Assembly: GCF_000379845.1 (NCBI RefSeq)
Contig: NZ_KB903811.1
Location: forward strand, 1 to 64,000
Source: Moraxella boevrei DSM 14165
Lineage (GTDB): Bacteria; Pseudomonadota; Gammaproteobacteria; Pseudomonadales; Moraxellaceae
Direction of reading: 5' to 3'
Length of the DNA stretch: 64,000 bases
Shown here in pieces: positions 26,356-36,787 of this stretch. The translations under genes were made by a program, and so were the position numbers. The first letter of the stretch is position 1. Each line of letters opens with the position of its first letter. Below the pieces are notes generated by a model. The model saw only the letters and a program-made list of their open reading frames with translations. It ran no database searches and was not told the origin of the DNA.

Positions 26356-27885
26356 TTAAGGCACAAAACGCACAGGCTGTGCAATCACGTCTTTGGCACG
26401 TTCAGCCACTTTGTCAAAGCGGTGAATACTGTTACCTTGATTATCAACCGCAACGGTGACTGGCATATCTTCAATGTCAAACTCATAAATCGCTTCCATG
26501 CCAAGCTCTGGAAATGCCAAAGTTTTTGATGCTTTAATCGCTTTTGATACAAGGTAGGCCGCTCCACCAACGGCAATCAGATAAATCGCCCCATGTTTGG
26601 CAATCACCTCACAAGTGGCTGGGCTACGTTCCGATTTGCCAATCATTCCGATTAAACCTTGTTGCAAAATTTTGTCGGTAAATTTGTCCATACGGGTAGA
26701 GGTGGTAGGACCAGCAGGACCCACTACTTCATCGCCCACCGCATCAACTGGTCCAACATAGTAAATAAAGCGATTTTTTAATTCAACCGGTAATTGCTCG
26801 CCTTTGTCTAACATATCAACCATGCGTTTATGAGCAGCATCACGTCCTGTTAGGATTTTTCCGCTTAATAGTAAGGTATCACCGATTTTAAACTGGCTTA
26901 ATTTTTCTTTGGTTAACTCATTGACATTGACACGGATAACATCGTTTGAGCCAAACTCTACTTCTGGCCAGTCTGACAATGGTGGTACAGGCATGTCCGC
27001 TTCACCACTGCCGTCTAGGGTAAAATGCACATGGCGAGTGGCGGCACAGTTTGGAATCATGGCAACCGCTTTACTGGCGGCGTGGGTTGGAAAGTCTAGC
27101 ACTTTGACATCAAGCACAGTGGTTAAACCACCCAGACCCTGAGCCCCAACGCCAAGTTCGTTTACTTTTTCATACATATTTAAACGCAGACGTTCAACGC
27201 TGTTTAGCTCTGCCCCGCTGTCGGCTTTGGCTTGTAGTTCGTGAATGTCAATGTGCTCCATAAGCGAGCGTTTGGCGAGCATCATGGCTTTTTCTGGCGT
27301 ACCGCCCACGCCAATGCCCAAAATCCCGGGTGGACACCAGCCCGCCCCCATTTGTGGTATGGTTTTTAAAATCCATTCTTCAATAGAATCTGACGGATTT
27401 AACATGGCAAATTTGGCTTTATTCTCAGAGCCACCGCCTTTTGCTGCACAAATAACGTCCAGTTTATCACCTGCTACCACATTCATATGCACCACGGCAG
27501 GGGTGTTGTCTTTGGTGTTTTGGCGTTTGCCAATTGGGTCAAGCAAAATGGACGCACGTAATGGATTATCAGGATTCGTATAAGCACGGCGAACGCCTTC
27601 GTTTACCATATCTTCTACGCTCATGTCGCTATCCCATTGCACATTCATACCAATATCTAAAAACACCACCGCACTGCCTGTATCTTGGCATAGTGGACGA
27701 TGACCCATCGCCGACATACGGCTATTGACAAGAATTTGCCCCATCGCATTTTTGGCAGATGGATTGGTTTCTTTTTGCCATGCGTCATATACCGCATCTA
27801 CAAAGTCTTTTGGGTGGTAATAACTGATAAATTGAAAGGCATTGGCGATTGAGCTGATAAAGTCTTCTTTTTTGATGACTGTCAT
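26356..27885 (-). CDS. Class I (iron-sulfur) fumarate hydratase
   Basis: A 509-aa two-domain fumarase (FumA/FumB type), which interconverts fumarate and malate in the TCA cycle with a [4Fe-4S] cluster. Visible: MGHRPLCQDTGSAVVFLDIG with a cluster Cys, AAKGGGSENKAKFAMLNPSDS, MGAGWCPPGILGIGVGGTPEKA and, in the beta domain, VGPAGPTTSTRMDKFTDKILQQGLIGMIGKSERS. ATG 27885 (MTVIKKEDF) is preferred because AAGGA precedes it; a longer frame adds 13 unsupported residues. It is a single gene with its own terminator. Confidence 0.93.
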   Translation of the reverse strand: MTVIKKEDFISSIANAFQFISYYHPKDFVDAVYDAWQKETNPSAKNAMGQILVNSRMSAMGHRPLCQDTGSAVVFLDIGMNVQWDSDMSVEDMVNEGVRRAYTNPDNPLRASILLDPIGKRQNTKDNTPAVVHMNVVAGDKLDVICAAKGGGSENKAKFAMLNPSDSIEEWILKTIPQMGAGWCPPGILGIGVGGTPEKAMMLAKRSLMEHIDIHELQAKADSGAELNSVERLRLNMYEKVNELGVGAQGLGGLTTVLDVKVLDFPTHAASKAVAMIPNCAATRHVHFTLDGSGEADMPVPPLSDWPEVEFGSNDVIRVNVNELTKEKLSQFKIGDTLLLSGKILTGRDAAHKRMVDMLDKGEQLPVELKNRFIYYVGPVDAVGDEVVGPAGPTTSTRMDKFTDKILQQGLIGMIGKSERSPATCEVIAKHGAIYLIAVGGAAYLVSKAIKASKTLAFPELGMEAIYEFDIEDMPVTVAVDNQGNSIHRFDKVAERAKDVIAQPVRFVP

Positions 27886-28038
27886 TTGGCTAGTCCTTTT
27901 AAAAATGGAAAGTGAAAAATACAACGTTAAAACTGCAGTTTAATTTTACCGCAAAAATCAATGTTTCGCCATTGATTTTACAAAATCAAAAATTTGATTG
28001 TTTTTTTAACAAGTTTTTGCAAAAATTTTCAAAATAAT

Positions 28039-28803
28039 TTAAAGTAACGCCATAATATTTTGATGTAATTGCCAATAAATCATGCCAAAAACAACCGCAA
28101 TCACCGCCACTGCACTGAGCATTAACGACGAAAATTTGACAAAATTGAGCGAATTTTTGTGCGATTTGACATTAAGCACATACACCAAACCCAACACCGC
28201 TCCTGTCAACGCCCCACCGATATGCCCTGCATTATCAATACCTGACACCAAAAAGCCATAGCCCAAATTTATCGCCATGACTAACAATAATGAGCGAAAA
28301 TTTAAGCCAATCTGATTGATCTCAGTGCGTAATAAAGCAGTCATTAACAATGCCGAACCAATACCCATGATACCGCCTGATGCCCCTGCACTCACCCCGA
28401 TTTTACCACCGCCTAGTATCGCTTGTAAAGCCAAAAAATTGTTGAGTAAATTACCGCCGATACCTGATAACACAAACAAAATTAACAGGTTAACAGAGCC
28501 AATCATGCGTTCCGCCACCTGTCCAAAATAATATAACGCATACATATTAAACATCAAATGCAATAAACCAACGTGCAACACCAAGCTCGTAACCAGGCGA
28601 AACGGCTCATCGCCAAGACTTAAGGGCATGGCGTTTGCCCCCCAATGGAGCAGGTCTTTGGTGCTTGGGTTACTTGCGTCCACACCTGTGGCAATTTGGA
28701 TTAAAAACAGCACAACGCACAGCATGATTAACAAAATGGTGCTAGGATAATGGCGTAGCCCAATGGCAAGTGGCGAATTTTTTGGTAAAAAATCAGCAGA
28801 CAT
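28039..28803 (-). CDS. Rhomboid-family intramembrane serine protease
   Basis: A 254-aa membrane protein with six or seven helices. The catalytic dyad is Ser142 in VSAGASGGIMG and His194 in NAGHIGGALTG. The oxyanion-helper HVGLLHLMFNMYAL (about 77-90) is also present. Rhomboids cut transmembrane segments of membrane proteins; the target here is unknown. It stands between fumarase and the PhnA-like gene on the same strand, with no close operon spacing. Confidence 0.92.
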   Translation of the reverse strand: MSADFLPKNSPLAIGLRHYPSTILLIMLCVVLFLIQIATGVDASNPSTKDLLHWGANAMPLSLGDEPFRLVTSLVLHVGLLHLMFNMYALYYFGQVAERMIGSVNLLILFVLSGIGGNLLNNFLALQAILGGGKIGVSAGASGGIMGIGSALLMTALLRTEINQIGLNFRSLLLVMAINLGYGFLVSGIDNAGHIGGALTGAVLGLVYVLNVKSHKNSLNFVKFSSLMLSAVAVIAVVFGMIYWQLHQNIMALL

Positions 28804-28847
28804 AGCGTAAAATTTCTAATGTTTTGTCATTTTAATTTATTTCATTC

Positions 28848-29186
28848 TTAGGCTTTTTTTACCACGCTGGACTTTAATTTCATCGCCCCAAAGCCATCAA
28901 TTTTACAATCAATATCATGGTCGTCTGGGGCATCATAAATTAAGCGAATGGATTTGACTTTTGTGCCAACTTTAATCGGCGTAGATGAGCCTTTTACCTT
29001 TAAATCTTTTATCACCGTAACGCTATCGCCGTCCGCCAATACATTGCCGACAGCATCTTTAATCACAGCAACTACTTCGCTACTTTCGCCGTCTTGCCAC
29101 TCATGGCTACACATGGGGCAAATCAGCAAATCGCCATCTTGGTAAGTATATTCTTCACTACATTTTGGGCAAGCTGGTAAAGACAT
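28848..29186 (-). CDS. PhnA/YjdM-family zinc-ribbon protein
   Basis: A 112-aa protein. An N-terminal zinc ribbon ([21 protein letters not shown], two CxxC pairs) is followed by the PhnA domain ([22 protein letters not shown] and VKSIRLI ... [13 protein letters not shown]). Despite its history in the phn region, the family's function is unclear. ATG 29186 is used because AGGAAA precedes it and MSLPACPKC is the family start; an upstream extension of 15 residues is not supported. Confidence 0.92.
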   Translation of the reverse strand: MSLPACPKCSEEYTYQDGDLLICPMCSHEWQDGESSEVVAVIKDAVGNVLADGDSVTVIKDLKVKGSSTPIKVGTKVKSIRLIYDAPDDHDIDCKIDGFGAMKLKSSVVKKA

Positions 29187-29322
29187 AAATTTTCCTAAAG
29201 TTTGGTTAAAAAAAATTAGATAAACAATCATATATTGTAACCGATTTTGCTAAAAACTTGTAATTTTTTGCAAAAAACCCCAAAATAAACCCTAATTTTT
29301 TGCAAATATTCAAGGAAAAATT

Positions 29323-30024
29323 ATGCCAAATTTTGTACAATTTTTACTCACAGGCAACGCCAAAAGTACGGATAAACTTGCCGATACTGCCAAATTTTTG
29401 CAAGGTCAATTAACCGCCAATGTTGCCAAAATCACTGATACTTTTTTGCCAACTGCCATTTGCAATTTAAAAGGGCGAGTGCAATTTGGGCTTTGGCTAA
29501 AACAATGTGAAAACGGCTATCATATCGTATTAAGCAGTGATTTGGCGGAAGATTTTGCCAATCATGTCAAAAAATATGGGGCATTTTCTAAGGTGGAGTT
29601 GGCGGAAAAATACGAAATTTTCCCAACTGTTGTGGACAATTTTCCCACTTTTTCAACCGATATTGCTGATAAAAACGTGGAAGATTGGCAAAAAATCAGT
29701 ATTGAGCAAGGCAATTATTGGCTCAGCAAAGACAGTAGCGAACTGTTCCAACCGCAGGAATTACGCCTACATCAGCGTGGTGGCGTGGATTATGATAAGG
29801 GTTGTTATTTGGGGCAGGAGATTGTCGCACGTTTGTGGTTTAAAGCCAGTCCAAAGGCGTGGCTACATCGTGTCAGTTTGTCAAATAAATTGAATGAAAA
29901 AGTGCAAATTATCAATCAATTTAACAATCAAGCCTTAGTTGTGGCTCGTCCTAATGATTTAACAAGCATTGAAATTTTGCCACTACCCGAAAATTTACAA
30001 CGCTCTGTGGCTCGTGAAGTTTAA
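29323..30024 (+). CDS. YgfZ/GcvT-like folate-binding iron-sulfur assembly protein
   Basis: A 233-aa protein with the hallmark motif KGCYLGQEIVAR (Cys needed in YgfZ), followed by a short C-terminal barrel. YgfZ uses tetrahydrofolate to help maintain certain iron-sulfur enzymes such as MiaB. At 233 aa it is shorter than E. coli YgfZ (326 aa), mainly in the N-terminal and central parts. Motif SLEVARLW is seen as VARLWFKASPK. It lies 83 bases upstream of pyrG on the same strand. Confidence 0.85.
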   Translation: MPNFVQFLLTGNAKSTDKLADTAKFLQGQLTANVAKITDTFLPTAICNLKGRVQFGLWLKQCENGYHIVLSSDLAEDFANHVKKYGAFSKVELAEKYEIFPTVVDNFPTFSTDIADKNVEDWQKISIEQGNYWLSKDSSELFQPQELRLHQRGGVDYDKGCYLGQEIVARLWFKASPKAWLHRVSLSNKLNEKVQIINQFNNQALVVARPNDLTSIEILPLPENLQRSVAREV

Positions 30025-30104
30025 TTTGTGAAAATCTTGCAGAAATTTTTTGCTAAATTGCCAATTTTTTAGTAAAATTCTGTTTTACCTAACAGCGAAT
30101 TTAA

Positions 30105-31742
<1,638 letters not shown>

Positions 31743-31760
31743 AGCGTTGATAACTTTAGC

Positions 31761-31786
31761 AAAAACCACCATTCTGGTGGTTTTTT
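31761..31786 (+). terminator. Terminator after pyrG
   Basis: Stem AAAACCACC / GGTGGTTTT with a 6-base loop and a T run. Confidence 0.85.
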
Positions 31787-31809
31787 GTTAGGGTAAGTGT
31801 TAATTATCA

Positions 31810-32012
31810 TTATGCTTCATCAATGATTTTATGTTGTTCGCTTAATTTTCTTTGTTCCATTGCATCATAAAACAAACAATAACCGACCATTCTTAATTTA
31901 ATTTTGTAGCGGTTTTGACTGCTTGATAAGTTAGCCGATGGCACGTGGGGATTTTCAAGACGTTCTGCCAATTTTTTGACAAATTGGGCTTTAATATTGG
32001 GTGCAGGTTTTC
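31810..32012 (-). pseudogene. RelE-family toxin remnant
   Basis: The minus strand reads IKAQFVKKLAERLENPHVPSANLSSSQNRYKIKLRMVGYCLFY, a close match to the central part of RelE-type mRNA interferases. The N-terminal strand and start codon are missing. The C-terminus (DAMEQRKLSEQHKIIDEA) no longer matches the family's VLAVGKRE ending. No RelB antitoxin is found beside it. It is a decayed toxin in the pyrG-rpe gap. Confidence 0.72.
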
Positions 32013-32178
32013 ACCATTCTTTTTAGGCTTTTGGGGTTTATGGCAAAATTCTCAACTCAAAACGCATCGCTCAACAACGTATCTAAATCCACGGTAATAG
32101 GTTAAAATTACAAAATTTTATGCTTTTTTTGCCAAATTTTGCTAAAATACCCCAAATTTTTAGCAAAAAAGTAAGCTT

Positions 32179-32904
32179 ATGAACCCCAACACCGATTTTA
32201 CCAATCCAAATAATCCAACGCCTTATCTTATCGCTCCCTCTATTTTGTCTGCTGATTTTGCCCGCCTTGGCGAAGAAGTGGAAAAAGTGCTACAGGCAGG
32301 GGCGGATGTCATTCATTTTGACGTGATGGACAACCACTATGTGCCAAATTTGACCTTTGGTAGCATGATTTGCCAAGCCTTGCGGGATTATGGCATTACC
32401 GCCAAAATTGACGTGCATTTAATGGTGTCGCCTGTGGATAGTATGATAGGGCAGTTTTTGAACGCAGGGGCGAGCGTGATTACTTTTCACCCAGAAGCCA
32501 GTCAGCATATTGACCGTTCTTTGCAGTTGATTAAAAATGGCGGTGCCGAGTGTGGTTTGGTGTTTAACCCTGCCACGCCGTTGCATTATTTAGATTATGT
32601 TATGGATAAAGTTGACCAAATTTTGTTGATGAGTGTTAATCCTGGGTTTGGCGGTCAAGCCTTTATTGACAATACGCTTGGCAAAATCCAAGAGGTGCGT
32701 CAACGCATCGTGGCATCAGGGCGCCATATTCGCCTAGAAGTGGACGGCGGTATCAAGGCGAGCAATATCCGAGCAGTTGCCGAAGCAGGGGCGGATATGT
32801 TCGTGGCGGGGTCGGCGATTTTTAATCAAGCGGATTATAAAGTGGCGATTGACGAAATGCGTGCCGAACTTGCTAAAGTCGGTACATTGGATGAAAAAAA
32901 CTAA
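32179..32904 (+). CDS. rpe: Ribulose-phosphate 3-epimerase
   Basis: A 241-aa TIM-barrel enzyme of the pentose phosphate pathway, which interconverts ribulose-5-P and xylulose-5-P. Signatures: [34 protein letters not shown] (metal-binding), [18 protein letters not shown] and [11 protein letters not shown]. It is about 15 residues longer than usual at the N-terminus ([17 protein letters not shown]). Its stop overlaps the next start (TAATG), so the downstream small membrane protein is probably translated with it. Confidence 0.97.
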   Translation: MNPNTDFTNPNNPTPYLIAPSILSADFARLGEEVEKVLQAGADVIHFDVMDNHYVPNLTFGSMICQALRDYGITAKIDVHLMVSPVDSMIGQFLNAGASVITFHPEASQHIDRSLQLIKNGGAECGLVFNPATPLHYLDYVMDKVDQILLMSVNPGFGGQAFIDNTLGKIQEVRQRIVASGRHIRLEVDGGIKASNIRAVAEAGADMFVAGSAIFNQADYKVAIDEMRAELAKVGTLDEKN

Positions 32905-33239
32905 TGGCGAATTCAATTAACCCAACGATTTCACTCGTTCCCAAAGGCTTAACCATTGGGCTTGCGGTGTTTGCTTTTCTGCTTGGGATTACAGGTTTTG
33001 TGGTAAAAATCGTGTTATTTGGCGAAAATTTTCAGCAAATTTTGCCGAGTTTTGTGCGTATGGTGGCGATTTTTTGGTTATTAATTCCTTGTGGCTTTAT
33101 GCTTGGGGCAAGGCTAATTAACCGATTTTCCCCACTACAAGCCGAACAAAAACAACCCATTCAACCACGCAATGCGTTGACATTAGGGTTGTTATTTAGC
33201 TGTGTTGCGATGCTTTGGCTGATGGCAGGAAACTCATAA
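32904..33239 (+). CDS. Small membrane protein of unknown function
   Basis: A 111-aa protein with three predicted membrane helices (GLTIGLAVFAFLLGITGFVV, MVAIFWLLIPCGFMLGARLI, NALTLGLLFSCVAMLWLMAG). No family recognised. The ATG overlaps the rpe stop in TAATG and the next gene starts one base after its stop, so rpe and these two small genes are likely one operon. Confidence 0.75.
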   Translation: MANSINPTISLVPKGLTIGLAVFAFLLGITGFVVKIVLFGENFQQILPSFVRMVAIFWLLIPCGFMLGARLINRFSPLQAEQKQPIQPRNALTLGLLFSCVAMLWLMAGNS

Positions 33240-33240
33240 A

Positions 33241-33549
33241 ATGTTAAAATTGAATAAAGATGATTTAAACATTTATCCCAAAGATTTGCCAAAAAAGCTA
33301 ATCCATAGCTTAATTATCGCTTGTTTGGTGCTTGGTTTGGCAGGGTTACGAGCGGGACGCAACTGGCAAGGAATGCTTGCGGTGTTGGAAAACTGGGCAT
33401 TTATGCTGTTATGGATACCGACTGCGGTAACACTATGTGCCATACCGTTCAAACTGCGTGATGATAGTTTTGAGTTAAAATTGGCATATTATCTTGGAAT
33501 GTTTGTCGCTTTTATCTTTATTATCAATAAATTACGCTATTTTCGTTAA
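33241..33549 (+). CDS. Small membrane protein of unknown function
   Basis: A 102-aa protein with three hydrophobic segments (LIHSLIIACLVLGLAGL, WAFMLLWIPTAVTLCAIP, LAYYLGMFVAFIFIINKL). It starts one base after the previous gene's stop, so translation is likely coupled. No family recognised. The paired position of two three-helix proteins suggests they may work together in the membrane. Confidence 0.72.
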   Translation: MLKLNKDDLNIYPKDLPKKLIHSLIIACLVLGLAGLRAGRNWQGMLAVLENWAFMLLWIPTAVTLCAIPFKLRDDSFELKLAYYLGMFVAFIFIINKLRYFR

Positions 33550-33620
33550 TAAACCTTGTAAATATTCAAAAACACCTTATCAATTTTGATAAGTTTTGCA
33601 ATTTTTTAAAAGGAACAACG

Positions 33621-34316
33621 TTGGTTAAATTATTGATAATCTTGGTAATTTTTGTCATAAGTTTATGGTTTATCAAAAAACTTATCAGCTTTTGCTGGCA
33701 AAAAATGCACGATATCGCAGGTATTGAAGTTGGTACGTCTCGCCACAGTTTGCCACCGCAAATCAGCTATACGCCAAGCACCGCTATTCCTAACAGTATT
33801 GGTAACAACCTAGATTATCAGCTGATGTCAAGCAATGTTTTGCAAAATAGCAAAAAAAATCTGCTAAAAACCAAACACGGTAAAATGTCGCCGATGCCGT
33901 TATTTCAAGATTTAAGCCTTGAACAAATTAATCGAATGCCCACTGAAGCAGTGGTGGTGCTTGACCGTATTCACCATAAATTAGAGCGATATTTGGATTG
34001 GCAACAAGCTCAACAATCACAACCACAATCTACTCAAGCAACCGCCGTGCCATTGAGCGAAAGGCGTTTTGTGCTAGATAAATTAATCAGCCAAACCATT
34101 CCTGAAGCGGTTAATCAATACGACCAGCTGGCTCGATTTAATCCGCATCAACTTTCACAAAAAATCCATGACAATATGACGGCAGGCGATATGTTAATTG
34201 CGGTTTTGCTCGGCGTGGACAAACAAACAGATGAGTTATTACATGAATTAAATCAACAAGTTAGCAGTCAGTTAGCCACAACTTATCATTATGTAAAATC
34301 TCGCACTGAGCAATAA
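33621..34316 (+). CDS. Single-pass membrane-anchored protein of unknown function
   Basis: A 231-aa protein. Residues 1-27 form one membrane helix (LLIILVIFVISLWFIKKLISF). The rest is a soluble part with a Gln-rich linker near residue 135 (QQAQQSQPQSTQ) and helical segments; LSLEQINRMPTEAVVVLDRIHHKLERYLDW may form a coiled coil. The start is TTG 33621 with AAAAGGAA six bases upstream. No family recognised. It precedes the ferredoxin-like rnfB homologue. Confidence 0.75.
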   Translation: MVKLLIILVIFVISLWFIKKLISFCWQKMHDIAGIEVGTSRHSLPPQISYTPSTAIPNSIGNNLDYQLMSSNVLQNSKKNLLKTKHGKMSPMPLFQDLSLEQINRMPTEAVVVLDRIHHKLERYLDWQQAQQSQPQSTQATAVPLSERRFVLDKLISQTIPEAVNQYDQLARFNPHQLSQKIHDNMTAGDMLIAVLLGVDKQTDELLHELNQQVSSQLATTYHYVKSRTEQ

Positions 34317-34387
34317 ACGGTTGTCAATTTTTCGCAAAAAGCATGTAAATTGTGCTAAAATAATGATTTTTTAGCCGTTGAAACTGT

Positions 34388-35194
34388 ATGTCAATTCGCC
34401 AATTTTCTGATTTACCAAGTTTATTTAATCATTTAAATATCAATGCGTTAAGCGATAACGACCAATCGCTGATTTATCAGATTAACCAACTGTTACCACA
34501 AACTCAATGCGGACTTTGCGGTCATGCTGACGGCTGTCTGCCCTACGCCACCGCCATTATCAAAGACGGTGAAGCCCATAATAAATGCGTGCCAAGCGGA
34601 CAAACCATTGCCGACAAAATCGCCAACTTACTCGGACGTGAACGCCTGCCTGCCGAGCCTTCCAAATGGCAGACTGACCCTAATACCGCTCGCCCTATGG
34701 AAGTGCGAGCCGTCATCCGTGAAGATGACTGCATCGGCTGTACCAAGTGCATTCCTGCCTGCCCTGTGGATGCGATTATCGGCAGTGGCAAACAAATGCA
34801 CACCATTTTTACCGACCTTTGCACAGGTTGCGAGCTGTGTCTGCCACCGTGCCCAGTAGACTGCATTGAGCTTGTGCCATACCCAAGAGCCATTAGCGAC
34901 AGTGAACGCCAAGCGGAGCAATTCGACTTGCAACAACGTTATTACGCACATCTAAAGCGGATTGAACGCCAAGTGAATGATAAATCCAATGCCAAACCTG
35001 TGGTAAGTATGATTCAGACAAAATTAAATGATATTTCAGTTAATATTGATAAAAATCAAGCAAAAATTACCATTGAAACGGCAAAATTACGCACACAAAT
35101 TAAAAAATTGGAAAAACAATTAAGCGTCAAGTTTGATAAAAATAAGCAACATCAATTAGATAAATTATTACAACAATTAGCAGAATTAGGATAA
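34388..35194 (+). CDS. RnfB-like iron-sulfur protein (electron transport complex subunit B type), without membrane anchor
   Basis: A 268-aa protein. It has the RnfB Fe-S domain (INQLLPQTQCGLCGHADGCLPYA, a CxxCGHxxC-like cluster site), then two [4Fe-4S] ferredoxin motifs (CIGCTKCIPACPVDAI and CTGCELCLPPCPVDCIEL). A Lys/Gln-rich helical tail follows (about 195-268). The N-terminal membrane helix of Rnf complex RnfB is absent, and no other rnf gene is seen. It ends four bases before nth, the same order (rnf then nth) as in enterobacteria. It probably acts as a soluble ferredoxin-type carrier. Confidence 0.85.
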   Translation: MSIRQFSDLPSLFNHLNINALSDNDQSLIYQINQLLPQTQCGLCGHADGCLPYATAIIKDGEAHNKCVPSGQTIADKIANLLGRERLPAEPSKWQTDPNTARPMEVRAVIREDDCIGCTKCIPACPVDAIIGSGKQMHTIFTDLCTGCELCLPPCPVDCIELVPYPRAISDSERQAEQFDLQQRYYAHLKRIERQVNDKSNAKPVVSMIQTKLNDISVNIDKNQAKITIETAKLRTQIKKLEKQLSVKFDKNKQHQLDKLLQQLAELG

Positions 35195-35198
35195 AAAA

Positions 35199-35909
35199 AT
35201 GGCTTTAACCGTTAAAACCAAAACCCCCTTACCAAAAACATCAGCCACGCCACCATCACGGCGAATGTCAAAACAAAACGTCCAGCTTTTTTTTGAAAAA
35301 CTCGCCCAAAACATTGAGCGTCCAGAAACCGAACTGGAATACAACAACAACTTTGAACTGCTCATCGCCGTCATGCTCTCCGCCCAAGCCACTGACGTCA
35401 GCGTCAACCTCGCCACACGCAAGCTATTCCCAGTCGCCAATACCCCGCAAGCGATTTTAGACTTAGGCGAAGACGGCTTAAAACACTACATCAAAACCAT
35501 TGGACTGTTTAACAGCAAAGCCAAAAATGTGATAAAAACCTGCCAAGACTTGTTAGAAAAATTTAAGGGTGAAGTGCCTGACAACCGTGCTGATTTGGAA
35601 AGTCTGGCGGGGGTCGGTCGCAAAACCGCCAATGTCGTGCTGAATACCGCCTTTGGACAGCCGACCATGGCGGTGGATACCCATATTTTTCGGGTTGGCA
35701 ATCGCACAGGACTTGCGACAGGCAAAACCGTGTTGGCGGTAGAAAAAGCCTTGTTACAACGTATTCCTAAGGCATATTTACTGGACGCCCATCATTATTT
35801 GATTTTGCATGGGCGTTATACTTGCAAGGCTCGTTCGCCTGAATGTGGCAAATGCCCTGTGTTTACCGAATGTATGTTTAAAGACAAGTCGGTTTTTGTT
35901 GAAAAATGA
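35199..35909 (+). CDS. nth: Endonuclease III (Nth)
   Basis: A 236-aa DNA glycosylase/AP lyase for oxidised pyrimidines. The helix-hairpin-helix with catalytic Lys is LAGVGRKTANVVLNTAFG, the catalytic Asp is in AVDTHIFRVGNRTGLA, and the [4Fe-4S] Cys set is CKARSPECGKCPVFTEC. It has about 25 extra N-terminal residues (LTVKTKTPLPKTSATPPSRR) compared with E. coli. It begins four bases after the rnfB-like gene, consistent with one transcript. Confidence 0.96.
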   Translation: MALTVKTKTPLPKTSATPPSRRMSKQNVQLFFEKLAQNIERPETELEYNNNFELLIAVMLSAQATDVSVNLATRKLFPVANTPQAILDLGEDGLKHYIKTIGLFNSKAKNVIKTCQDLLEKFKGEVPDNRADLESLAGVGRKTANVVLNTAFGQPTMAVDTHIFRVGNRTGLATGKTVLAVEKALLQRIPKAYLLDAHHYLILHGRYTCKARSPECGKCPVFTECMFKDKSVFVEK

Positions 35910-35994
35910 CCGCATAAATTTGTTATAATAGTTTTTAATAGAACCACTATTTTATCAAAATTTTAAAATTTTTTTAAATAAAAACGAGAAAGTC

Positions 35995-36255
35995 ATGACA
36001 GAACCCACCTTAGAACAACGTAAAATTATCTACCGTGCTAGACGTGGTCTCAAAGAATTGGACTATTATTTTGACCCCTATGTGCGTGAGCATTACCTGA
36101 CCGCCAGCGAGCAGGAACAGGCAACTTTTGCCAGTTTAATACAAGAAGAAGACCCTGATTTGTTAGATTGGTTTTTGTTTAACCAACCGCCAAAAGCCGA
36201 ATATGCCGAGCTGATTGGCAAATTAAAACAGCTCAAAAACGACAACCTTGCCTAA
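35995..36255 (+). CDS. sdhE: Succinate dehydrogenase flavinylation factor SdhE
   Basis: An 86-aa protein needed for covalent attachment of FAD to SdhA. It shows the RGxxELD motif (RARRGLKELDYYFDPY) and the PDLLDWFLFNQP segment. Length matches E. coli SdhE (88). The next gene 20 bases downstream looks like YgfX, the usual neighbour of sdhE. Confidence 0.94.
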   Translation: MTEPTLEQRKIIYRARRGLKELDYYFDPYVREHYLTASEQEQATFASLIQEEDPDLLDWFLFNQPPKAEYAELIGKLKQLKNDNLA

Positions 36256-36275
36256 ATTTTTTATCAATATTCAAC

Positions 36276-36758
36276 ATGAACAATCAAGGTTTTATTCAGA
36301 TTGATAGCGAACTTTTACCGAGTTTTTACCGTAAAATTGTATTAATAAGTGGAATGCTGACGCTATTAATGATTATTTGCCTATTACCGTTAACGTGGGC
36401 GTATCGTGGTATTTTGGTAGTGCTGTTGCTCGTGTGTTCGTGGTTTTACCAAATTAACCAACATCATTTGGTAAATATCAGCAGTTTAAGGCTAAAAAAT
36501 TTGCAAGACTTTGAAAAATATGACTTTTTAGAATGGCATTTACAGTTATTTCAGGGTTATTTTGTCGTGCCATACGGACACCAAAGCGATATTTACCAAG
36601 CCAAATTACAACAAATTCATGACATGGGTCAGGTTTTATGGTTGCAATTTTGCGTGTTTGAGCCGTTTAGCAAAACGTTATCGGTACAAATTTGGCAAGA
36701 CCAAATGGATAGCGACACATGGCGACAGTTAAAAATTTTGGCAAATCACGAAAAATAA
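36276..36758 (+). CDS. YgfX-like inner-membrane protein
   Basis: A 160-aa protein. Two membrane helices near the N-terminus (LISGMLTLLMIICLLPLTWA, YRGILVVLLLVCSWFY) precede a cytoplasmic part ending VQIWQDQMDSDTWRQLKIL. This recalls the YgfX ending with Asp and WRRL and its position right after sdhE (ygfX-ygfY in E. coli). YgfX has been reported as a toxin-like partner of SdhE, though that role is debated. Assignment is by topology, short motif and synteny. Confidence 0.65.
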   Translation: MNNQGFIQIDSELLPSFYRKIVLISGMLTLLMIICLLPLTWAYRGILVVLLLVCSWFYQINQHHLVNISSLRLKNLQDFEKYDFLEWHLQLFQGYFVVPYGHQSDIYQAKLQQIHDMGQVLWLQFCVFEPFSKTLSVQIWQDQMDSDTWRQLKILANHEK

Positions 36759-36787
36759 AAAGCCAATGAAATCAATAGGGTATTATT

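Noticed and set aside
26909-27728. Plus-strand frames opposite the fumarase gene
   Set aside because: They overlap a well-supported class I fumarase; no independent evidence for coding.
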